A stretch of 64,000 nt of DNA from Seison nebaliae (lineage: Eukaryota; Rotifera; Pararotatoria; Seisonacea; Seisonidae), in the NCBI GenBank assembly GCA_023231475.1, contig JALJEE010001170.1:1-64000 (forward strand), given 5' to 3'. A program made the translations under genes and the position numbers. The notes under the pieces were generated by a model that worked only from the letters and a program-made list of their open reading frames with translations, was not told the DNA's origin and did not search any database. Of the stretch, positions 12,247 through 22,156 are shown piece after piece. Position 1 is the first letter of the stretch. Every line of letters begins with the position of its first letter.

Positions 12247-15200
12247 ATGAATTTTTATTTAACTATCATTCTCATACAATTCGTCCATTGTTAGTATTCT
12301 TGACTATGGAACGATCTTCAACTAATCAGATTCCTTCACTTATAATTCCTACTTCTTTACGAGATATCATTCCAAACGAATCAAACGAAATGTACCAGGA
12401 GGTGATCGGACAGGTCCTTGCAGCAATCCAAATGCATGTGTCGCAGGTACATGTGAAGATTATCAATATCAGAATCAATATATTTGTCATTGCATCATAT
12501 TAGTTCGTATGAGAAATTAGAAAATAAGTAAATTTTTAAATTAAAAAAATTTTCTCAAAATTTTTAGGGAAAAATCGGAACTAAATGTAGCCAACCATGT
12601 CCGCTCAATTCGAGTGGTCAACGACGTTGTCGTCCATGTGACAGTAATCCTTGTTTTGGAAGTGCCGTTTGCATTGATGTTGATAGCAGTAATTATCGTT
12701 GTGTATGTCCTCCTTGGAGAGTGAACAATAAATGTTCAACTATCATTGGAAAAGTTTGTTCAATCAATCCCTGTCAACATGGCAAATGTAATCCAAAAGG
12801 TTTCATCTTCATTTCCTTTTTATCTTCCCTCAATCTTTTCTTTTTTTAATGTTCATCTTTTCTTCAGGTATTTCTTATTCTTGTAGCTGTTCAAGTGGTT
12901 GGACTGGGAAGAATTGTGACACAAGATTAGGTCCACCATGTTCATCGAATCCATGTCAAAATGGTGGTCGATGTATTGAACAAAGTTCCTCCAAAAAGTT
13001 TTTTGAAAAAAAATTTTTTATTTGATTTTCAGGTGGATATCGATATACTTGTCAATGTATAAATAAATATTTTGGGAATAATTGTCAATATCCGTTCGGA
13101 ACAATTACTCCATGTTCAAAGAAACCATGCCTGAATGAAGGAACATGTATTTCTGATGGTTATCAGATTCATTGAACAAATTGCAAAAAGAATAAAACTT
13201 TAAATTTTATTGAACAAATTAATAGATCCCAAAACTTACAGATGTGAATGTATTGAAACGTTTGGTGGGCCGCATTGTGAAATAAGTTTTGGGCAGTTTA
13301 AATGCAAGGACAAACCATGTCAAAACGGTGGTCGATGTTTTCCGATAAGTTCCATTGTTTTTCGTTGAATTATTATCTTTCTATTAGAAATTAGCCAAAT
13401 CGGACGTCATTTGTTATTGCAAGCAGTATTATATCGGGAAATATTGCGAGATTTTGGATCTTCCTCTTGATGCGTGTCGAACATTTCCATGTCTCAATAA
13501 GGGGGTATGTATACCAAATGGAAATGAATTTCGATGTGAATGTCCTGCCGGTTAGAAGAAGTTTCTGAATACGAAAGAAAACACTTCTACTCTTTTTATA
13601 GGTTATACTGGAAGTAGATGTGAATTAACTGCCTTTACCATAACTCCAAAACCAACCGGTGTTTGTTTATCCAATCCCTGCAAGAATAACGGTGCTTGTA
13701 TAGTGAAAGGTTACGACATTTCATGATAATTCAAATTAGAATGAACATTATTAATTTTAGGTAATACATTTGAATGTATCTGTCCTAGTGGATTCGTGGG
13801 GAATTTGTGTGAAACAAAAGCAAATTATGGAGGTCAATGTCGACCAAATCCTTGTCAACATAGTGGAGTATGTTATCCATATAGTGGTGGATCTGGTAAT
13901 TTGTTTCGATGTGAATGTGGGGCGTTATGGTCGGGGAAATTTTGTGAAACTTTTATTACTGAACTAACTGCATGTACCTCAAATCCATGTCGAAATAAAG
14001 GGAAGTGTGAAGTAGATTGTTAGTTGAAAATTTTCACTTTCCTCGACTCTAAATTTTCCAGCTATTTTAGGATATATCTGCAGATGCCCTTTCCTCTACA
14101 CTGGTCGCAATTGTGAAATCTTTCGAACAAATACTGGTTTCTGTCTAAGTGATCCATGTCAGAATGGTGGTATTTGTTTGGAAAATATTCCATTGGCTAA
14201 TGATCGTTAAGAAAATTTGAATATTTAGGAAATTTAATTATTTTTAATTACTTTTTAATTATTTTAGGCTCAAGAACAATTAGTCGATGTATTTGTAAGA
14301 ATAAAAATTTTTCAGGTTTCTTCTGCGAAACGAAAGGTTGCGTTGCTGGGAAAGTTTGTCAAAATGGTGGGGAATGTGTCACGTTTTCCGATGGAAAACG
14401 TTAATTTTATTTTTAATTCGAACTTTTCAATAACTTCTTTTAGGAGAATGTAATTGCATCAATGGTTTTAGTGGACCTCTTTGTACTGACTATAATCTTT
14501 GTCTTAAAGTGAAATGTCAAAATGGAGTTGGATATTTGAAAAAATTAAAATATATTTCAATTTCTTTTAGGCTACATGTTATAACGGTGCTTGTGATTGC
14601 GTAGCTGGTTTCACCGGGACACTATGTGACAAAATCGATGAAAAATTTTGTCAAGATCCCGCTGTTTGTAAAAATGGAGGTTCATGTGAAAAACCAAATA
14701 GACGAGCAAATATTCCTGGAAAATGTCGGTTAGTCATTCCCTTTTTCAATTTTTAACTTATTAAATTTTAAAACTGAATTATATTCTGTTCATTAGATGT
14801 CTACCTGGCTATACGGGAAGTTATTGCGACAAGAATTTAAATGGGAAAAATTGTTTCTCTCCTGAAACCTCAACTATTATGCTAGAAAATGGTGAGAGGG
14901 AATTATTGAAGCATCTACAAACTGGTGATAAATTGATAGGAAATAATGAATTTATTGGTTGGATTCATTTCGATGTGAATTCATCAAATTCACAAAATTA
15001 TTTGAGAATATTGGTCGAAGATGGATTTGTTGATATTTCTTCGAAACATTTAATAAAGAAAAGTGATTGTTTGAATTGTGGAAGTGAATTCGTTTTCGCT
15101 GAGAAATTGGAACGATCTCATTATCTGATAACGTCCAATGGAGAGAAGAAGAAGATAGATAAGATTGAAATTGTTGAACATTATGGAGCTCTGGCACCAT

Positions 15201-15496
15201 TGACAACGGATGGAATAATTTACGTGAATGATATAGAGTCGTCATGTTATGCTTTATATGATTCTCATAAGATATCGAACATTTTATTCTCACCGATTCG
15301 CTCCGTTTATAAAGTGAGTGGAGTTAATTTACTTAAAGGAAATCATATAATCGACCGAATGACATCATTTGTTAGTGGAATGGATGTTTTGGGTAAGACT
15401 TCAAACCAATTCACGTCAATCTATGACGATGAGAATGTGTCATGGATGGCGAAAATATTTCTAATGTTTTATGATCTTTCTTCTTCCTTCTATTAA
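12247..15496 (+). CDS. gene B: secreted multi-EGF protein with C-terminal Hint domain
   Basis: Exon 1 is 12247-12289 (signal peptide MNFYLTIILIQFVH). A 40-base intron (GTTAGT...CAG) joins in phase 1 to 12330. The next exon encodes GGDRTGPCSNPNACVAGTCEDYQYQNQYICHC, a cysteine module shared with genes C, D and E. About 13 EGF modules follow, mostly split by short GTT-AG introns. The final EGFs repeat the order seen in genes A, D and E: one ending CLENIPLANDR, then CVAGKVCQNGGEC, CLKVKCQNG, FCQDPAVCKNGGSC and CLPGYTGSYC. The Hint domain at 14852-15493 opens NCFSPETST and contains GWIHFDV, SSKHLIKK, GALAPLTTDGIIYVND and SSCYALYDSH. It is predicted to be secreted and self-cleaving. A direct splice acceptor lies upstream of the start. 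Internal exon ends are approximate; the ends and the Hint frame are firm. Confidence 0.8.
14852..15493 (+). other. Hint (Hog) autoprocessing domain of gene B
   Basis: About 214 residues. Candidate nucleophile is the Cys at 14852 (context GKN-C-FSP). The His is in SSKHL. APLTTDG and the second Cys in SSCYA are conserved. Asn, not Gly, precedes the nucleophile. Confidence 0.85.
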
Positions 15497-16101
15497 AAAG
15501 ATTGTCATTCATCTCATTTTTCTTTTGTTCGATATTTGGAATGTATTGTGTCTAATGAGAAGATTGAGACGATTCAGTTTCAGTCGCATGTTTCTTTCGA
15601 TTCCCAATTTTCTTTCTTTCTTTATCGCCATAGTTATTTAGTTATCATTCGAAATTAGGTGGTACCACCATCCAATGGTGGGTGTATAAGAAACACTTGT
15701 TTCACACAACATGCTTACCAAACACCTAAAAACTTTTACATAATTCATCAAATAGAATGGAACAATTAAAATTACACTTATAATTTTCATAACAATATAT
15801 CTCCTTTCTCACATATTCATTCCACACATTACATGGAATGATAACGGAGACAATAGATAGATACGTGATCAATAATTCGATTGTTTCAACCACGCATCCC
15901 TACTATCTTAAATACGACTTTTTGACACAAATCGTTCTTACTGATTCAATTCAGTGAATAAAGTTCATTACCTCCTCCAAACTCATGAAGTTTCCTTTAA
16001 TCGTCCCTTTAAAAACATCGATCTAATTCGATACTCCCATAATTTCTTAAATCATTTCATTCTCTTCTAATTTATTATACTTCAAAAAGAAATTTTAGAT
16101 A
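15497..16101. other. intergenic between genes B and C
   Basis: AT-rich spacer with no recognised gene. It ends in AAATTTTAG at 16098, a splice acceptor three bases before the gene C ATG. Confidence 0.5.
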
Positions 16102-17493
16102 ATGTTCAGTTTTTCAATCTCCATCATCACAATATGTATCTTAGAATACTCAATCGTATTAGCTAACTTACCTGGAAGTGACACAAGTGGACCTTGTGCT
16201 GATCAAACAGCTTGTCGTCATGGAATGTGTGAAAACTATAACAATCGACCATTATGCCATTGTAAATTGAGAGTTTATTTTATTTGTACTTTTTTTTAAA
16301 TATTTTTTTAAAGCGAATTTCTGGCGATCAATGTGATCGATTATGTTTCGGGTCTACTTGTTCACCTTGTAGTTCTAATCCATGTTATGGTGGGGGACAA
16401 TGTCAGAACATAAATAATAATAATGATTTCAAATGCGTTTGTACGAACGGAAGTCGCAAGAAGGATTGTAAGACAGTTGGATCACGTTCTTCTTTTCCAC
16501 CTTTCCAAACGACCAACAATAATAATAATAATAATAATGCGATAACGACGTGCTATCCAAATCCGTGTCTAAACGGAGGAGTGTGTCGTAGTTACAATTC
16601 GGGAAATCGTTTAAATTATTTCCGTCTTCTCTTATCAATTGTATTCCCTTTATAGAATTAATCATTCAATGTTCTTGTGCTAATGGATTTGTTGGGGTCA
16701 ATTGCGAAAGAAGACAACAACAAACCAATCCAACATTTCCGTCTTTGACACCTTCCCGATATCCGAATACTCAATATCCAAATACTCAATATCCAAATAC
16801 TCGATATCCAAATACTCGATATCCAAATACACAGAATCCGAATACTCGATATCCTCCAACCTTGACAACGGCTTTTGGTACAACTGCGTCATTCTCACAA
16901 AATCCTTGTTTATCGATGCCATGTCAGAATGGCGGTTTATGTAACGGATTCTTTTTTAATTGTTCCTTTTAAATTATTCGAATTCGTCTAATAATATATT
17001 TATTTTAGATAAATCTAATTATGTTTGTTCATGTCCACCCAATTTCCATGGACTTAATTGCGAACAACGAGGTTCGGGCAGAGTAGGCGATCTGTGTGAT
17101 ACGGAGCCATGCGAAAATGGAGGTCGATGTTTATCGCAAAGTTAAAATTATTTTGAGGAATTATTATTTAATTAATTAATATTATTATTTTTTCGATTAG
17201 ATAATATCAGAACTTGTATCTGTCCGCCAACATTCACCGGTCGATCATGTGAACAAATGGTTAGTGTAACTCAGCAACCATCGCCAACGACGAGTCCGAC
17301 ATTACCACCGAATTCGAGAACTACAAGCAAATCCGGTAGTCAGACATCAATTTACTTACTTCCGACTAAATGTGATGGAAGTGTCTGTCAAAATGGAGGA
17401 ACTTGTTATGATGTGGCAAAGGATTCGACTTACTGTCATTGTCTTCGAGGCTTCTATGGAATTCGTTGTGAGAATGATTTGAGTCGAAGGTAA
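16102..17493 (+). CDS. gene C: secreted multi-EGF paralogue lacking the Hint domain
   Basis: Starts with a signal peptide ([21 protein letters not shown]) and the family cysteine module [35 protein letters not shown] intron joins it to [24 protein letters not shown]. About five EGF modules follow. The protein carries low-complexity linkers: an Asn run from (AAT)n near 16517-16540, a YPNT[Q/R] pentapeptide array at about 16757-16855, and a Ser/Thr/Pro stretch near 17270-17345. The last EGF ([12 protein letters not shown]...YGIRCEN) is followed by LSRR and a stop. The terminal EGF block and Hint domain of the neighbours are absent. A GTAAAT donor-like site overlaps the stop codon (CGAAG/GTAAAT), but the next possible exon closes within about 15 codons, so the gene looks truncated at its 3' end. 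Confidence 0.72.
16757..16855 (+). repeat. 15-base minisatellite encoding YPNT[Q/R] repeats in gene C
   Basis: About six to seven copies of a 15-base unit (consensus TATCCAAATACTCRA) encoding Tyr-Pro-Asn-Thr-Gln/Arg. Copies differ at single bases. It lies in the linker between two EGF modules and could act as an O-glycosylated spacer (inference). Confidence 0.8.
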
Positions 17494-18138
17494 ATTGATT
17501 GAAGAATATTAATATTTTTTTTCGATCAGAATTTTAATAAAAAACTTCAATTACTTTCACATACACGTAATTTGATTAATATCATATGTTATGATTGGAA
17601 ATGGATCTCTTCGTAAGATAATTCATTTTCATTTCATCTTTAACAAGAAGTAGGAAACGAAATTGATTGAGAGGAATTGATTGGAAATTAATCTATAAAA
17701 TAAAGATTGGAGGATTGCCAGTTCATTATGGAGACGTGACTTCTAACTTTGTCATCACAACTGAATATCATCATTAATATTTTCACGTTCTTCAAATTTC
17801 CGTACATCGACGTATGGGACATGTTCGTTCACATATATCTAATGATTAGTAACAATCTTTGAATGAACTTCGACATCCTCCATACTCCCATCGAATAACG
17901 ACCATCGTTAATCGAAGTTAAATAAAACTCCTTCTATATTGCCATCTCCATTTGATACGTTAATTATGATAATCATTCCAACTCAACAGTAAATAGTTTA
18001 TCAAATATTCATATTTGTAATACATTTAGCATACTGCTGTTGGAAATAATTCTTGTTTTTAATATTTCTTCCCATCTTCACTTTCATCTTTAAGTCCACT
18101 TCTTCAAACTTTCACTCAAAATCATTTGTCAGAAAACA
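17494..18138. other. intergenic between genes C and D
   Basis: No Hint-coding remnant was found here, although gene C would be expected to continue into this stretch. It ends in TTTGTCAG at 18132, an acceptor six bases before the gene D ATG. Confidence 0.5.
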
Positions 18139-21100
18139 ATGGAAGTTAATCGTCTCATTCTCCTAGTTTTCATATATGGAATCCACGGTTCGTTGAATCT
18201 CCTTTATGTAACTAATTAATACATTTCCAAAGGATATTATGATGACGTGTTCTATCGGACTAATGCACCAAATAGTGATCGGACGGGTGTTTGTGCCGAT
18301 GTAAATAAATGTCGATATGGACGTTGTGAGAATATCGGAACGAACGATTTCGTCTGTCATTGCATTCAGCCAGTTAAAATTAAACTTCTCTTTCATTTCT
18401 TAAATTCGTCTATTCTTAGGGTATCGGTGGAAAGAATTGTGATAGATTATGTCGAACTAAACCTTGTGGTCCATGTGAAAGTAATCCATGTTTAGGAGGC
18501 GGAAACTGTATTCCAAGTGGTACAGCATTCACTTGTATTTGTCCCCCGAATAGAACTGGACAGAAATGTGAAACGATCACTGGTGCTGTCCCGATTACTC
18601 AATTTCCACCAGTAACTTCTGGTGTAACACAAGCTCAATTTTGTCAACCAAATCCATGTTTAAACAGTGGACAATGTATAAGTAACGGTTTTGTTCACTT
18701 TATTAAAGGATCGAGTTCAGGAATTTCGTTTTTAGGGTTAAGTTTCTATTGCATCTGTAAGAACGGATTTACAGGACAAAGATGTGAAAAAGCTGGGGCT
18801 ATTCCTACATCACCAACTGCAAATGCTTGTGCTCAACAACCATGTCAAAATAATGGTCAATGTATTCCTAACGGTTTAATTTACTTTTATTCAGTTTTTC
18901 TTTTGAATATTTGCTCATTGAATAGGTGCTGCTTTTACATGTAATTGTGTGAACGGCTATTCTGGTTTTGTTTGCCAAAATCCACCCACACCTGCAACAC
19001 AACCACCAGCTTCCAATGCATGCCTTCAAAATCCTTGTCAAAATAATGGACAATGTGTCCCAAATGGTCATTTTTAAATTAATAAAAATGAATTTTTCAA
19101 ATTTTTTTTAGGTGCCTCCTTCAAATGTAACTGCATTAATGGATATAGCGGATTTGTCTGTCAAAATACTCCTCAACCAGGAACGGTTCCAGTACAATTA
19201 ACTTCTCCAGCACCGACTACTGGACCTTGTATGTCAGGTCCTTGTAAAAATGGAGGAACTTGTTCAGATATAAGTTTCATATTCTAATCGAATATTTTAA
19301 CTAAAGAAATTTGGATAAATTGTAAAGATAATATTATATTCGCTTGTAGTTGTGTACCAGGCACGTATGGTGTAACTTGTGAAAATGGCTCACCAGTTGT
19401 CAGTCCTTGTAATCCGAATCCTTGCAAGAATAATGGAGTGTGTACAACTAATGGTTATTTTTCATAAAATTCAATGAATAGAATTTATAAATGCAAATAT
19501 ATTCATCCTTCTCTAATTGAAAGGAATCACACCCGTCTGTAGTTGCATAGCTGGATTTGCTGGTCAGTTCTGCGAAAAACAAGGTGCGCCCACCGGTCCT
19601 TGTCTATCTCAGCCATGCCGAAATGGAGGACAATGTCGAAATACAAGTGAACAATTTCTTTTTCATAATAATAATCGTTTTACAATTATTTTTAGTGGAT
19701 ACCGGATATATCTGTTCATGTGCCGGTACATTTTCGGGCAGGAACTGTGAATCTGATTTACGATCTATGAATTCATTCTGCACATCAGATCCTTGTCAAC
19801 ATAACGGTGTTTGTATTTCAAATGTTCCCACTGATTTCGGTTAGTTAATTTAATTTATTCAAATTAATTAAACATTCATCAATGAATAATCGTTAATTAT
19901 ACTTAAATAGGTCCTGTCAATCTGTGTTTATGTCCTGGTGATTATGGAGGTGAATATTGCCAAAAATTTGGATGTGTAAATAATCAACCTTGTCAAAACG
20001 GAGGAAGATGTTATACAATAAATGGAATGGGTTAAAAAATTATTCACCAACACGTAAATTAATTAGAATTATTTTATTAGATAATTGTAATTGTTCGGCA
20101 CCTTTCACTGGCGATAATTGTGAAAGTATTGATGCTTGTACCAATCGTGTTTGTAACAATGGTGGAACATGTATCGATGGTCAATGTTATTGTCTACCAG
20201 GATATTCAGGATTTGCTTGCGAATATATAGTTCCAGATTTTTGTCGTAAAAGTCCTTGTAAGAGTGGAGGTTAAATTGAAAAAAAAAAGAAATTTATTTT
20301 TCAATTGTCTTTCTCTTCATAAACAGCTACTTGTGTCCAAGAATATCCAAGTCCAGGACGCTGCGTGTTGGTAAATTATTTCGAAATTTAATTAATTAGT
20401 AATCTTAATTTTATCATCAAAAAATTTTTATAAATACTCGTGCTATTGATAATTGAATGATAATATCAAGATTGTTTAGGTCAAATTTTTTTTAATTAGG
20501 ATAAATCCCAGTTGAGAGGATAAATTTAAAATGATAATTTTTTTATTGTCATATGACAATAAAATAGTTTACTTGAAGAAAAATGAAAAAAATTTAATAT
20601 TTCTTTATTCAATTTGTTTCAGATGTCCAGGAAATGTTTTCGGTGCTCTGTGTGATAATAATCCGTGTTTGCCCAACCCTTGTAAGAATCGAGGAAAATG
20701 TATGGTGAATGGATTTGGGACATATCGATGTGTCTGCGGAAGAATTTACAAGGGAGCAAATTGTCAAAGTTTTGAGATTTATTTAAACTGTTCTAACTCA
20801 AATTCAAACTTTAAGTAACCGAATGTTTCCCATCGAATTCAGTTGTCACATTAGCAGACGGTAGTGAGAAACCGATGGAACAATTGGAAATTAATGATGA
20901 ATTATTATCATCAAATGGAGAAAGTACGACGTTAATTGGATGGTTACATCGTCAACCAAATAAATTGATTGAGAATGAGTATATTAAATTATTCGTGGAA
21001 TTGAATGATAATAGAACTTCGACAATAACGGCAACATCTCATCACTTAATCCAAACACCAAATGGATTTGAATATATGAAAAATTTAGAGATCAATGATT

Positions 21101-21420
21101 ATGTGATAGATGAGAAAGGAGAAAATGTTCGAATTATTTCTAAAGAAATTTCCCAATACGAAATAGGAGCAATGGCACCGTTGACATCATCCGGAACTTT
21201 GGTTGTCAATAATATTTGTACTTCATCATATGCAATTGTTAAATCACATCAACTTGCTCATTGGACATTATGGCCGATACGTGTCATTCATCAATTTCTT
21301 CCTTCCTTCTTGGAAGCATCGAACACTTCAAGAATTGACAATTACACGAACTATTTGTTGAGGACCATGGACGGAATTGGCAAATACTTTCCATCTCTTG
21401 TCGATTCGATTCTATATTAG
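18139..21420 (+). CDS. gene D: secreted multi-EGF protein with C-terminal Hint domain
   Basis: Exon 1 encodes the signal peptide MEVNRLILLVFIYGIHG. A 45-base GTT-AG intron leads to YYDDVFYRTNAPNSDRTGVCADVNKCRYGRCENIGTNDFVCHC (the family cysteine module), then GIGGKNCDRLCRTKPCGPCESNPC. About 14 EGF modules follow. Two adjacent ones near 18920-19170 are near-copies (CNCVNGYSGFVCQN and CNCINGYSGFVCQN) separated by Pro/Thr-rich linkers. The terminal EGF order matches genes B and E, including CISNVPTDFG, CVNNQPCQNGGRC, ACTNRVCNNGGTC, DFCRKSPCKSGG and NNPCLPNPCKNRGKC. The final intron joins NCQ to ITECFPSNS, which opens the Hint domain at 20824-21417 (VTLADGSEKPMEQL, GWLHRQP, TATSHHLIQT, AMAPLTSSGTLVVNN, SSYAIVKSHQLAHW). 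Predicted to be secreted and self-cleaving. Confidence 0.8.
20824..21417 (+). other. Hint (Hog) autoprocessing domain of gene D
   Basis: About 198 residues and the most Hedgehog-like of the four, with VTLADGSEKPMEQLEIND, GWLHRQ, a T-S-H-H version of the TxxH motif and APLTSSGTLVVNN. Glu precedes the candidate nucleophile Cys. The second Cys position (SCYA) reads SSYA. Confidence 0.88.
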
Positions 21421-22156
21421 AATTGACTACTGTTGAATAAGTCGAAAGTATTACATAGTTGAAAAGTGATATAATTATTATTATATTTTCTTCTCAAAAT
21501 TTCACGTTCTTATTATTCTCATCATCGTCAATTACGTGATATCTCAACAATAAAATTTAAAGAATTCTTCAATTTCTTTCCGTAAAATACTATTTAAGGG
21601 AAAACTTTACTTCATCAATTCTTTTAAGATAGATCAAAATTTAATAAAATTTGTAAAGTACTAATTCGAGGGAAATTTTTTCCATGAAAATTGGTTCAAA
21701 ATTTTTTCCATGAAAAGTCGTTCGAAATTGTATTCCATTTTCTCGTATGTGAATCGTGAACGATTCTTGTCAGAATGGAAATAATCTAGAAGAGTTTTAA
21801 AAATTTTGGAGTTGTCAAAACTTTGAGGTATGAAGTGGATCAAGTTACATATGAAAGTAATAGTTCCCTTATTCTGATATTGGAACAGTCCTTGTTGTGA
21901 TGTAACTAAATATGGAATGATGAATAGTTCCAATGGATTATGAAGACACAAGTTAAAAGAGGAACTGACAGTTGATGCCAATAAAATCTTTTATTCACAA
22001 AATATCGTTTGAATAGTAGAAAATTTCTTTAAACGATTTTCACTCAATTTTTCCTCCCATTTCCTTTCCATTTCATCCTATTTATAAAATTTCTTGTTCC
22101 ATTTTCAAATCTTTTTACATTCTCTCCATAATTTCTTCGTATTAGACAGAATTATT
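21421..22156. other. intergenic between genes D and E
   Basis: The spacer carries the minus-strand open frame listed at 21661-21960 and ends in a TTAGACAG acceptor at 22149, seven bases before the gene E start. Confidence 0.4.
21661..21960 (-). CDS. hypothetical minus-strand exon or small ORF
   Basis: An open frame of about 100 codons with protein-like composition (for example NPLELFIIPYLV, FICNLIHFIPQSFDNSKIF and YEKMEYNFERLFMEKIL) and a TAA stop. It has no in-frame ATG start; upstream on its strand is CTGTCAG, a possible acceptor. It could be the last exon of an unrecognised gene. No family was recognised. The adjacent direct repeat TTTTTTCCATGAAAA lies in its 3' part. Confidence 0.25.
   Translation of the reverse strand, partial: SFNLCLHNPLELFIIPYLVTSQQGLFQYQNKGTITFICNLIHFIPQSFDNSKIFKTLLDYFHSDKNRSRFTYEKMEYNFERLFMEKILNQFSWKKFPSN

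Noticed and set aside
16698-16944. Two long frames (both strands) over the YPNT minisatellite encoding YSISK and EYLDI repeats
   Set aside because: They are products of a 15-base repeat that keeps all frames open; only the frame with EGF cysteines on both sides is coding.
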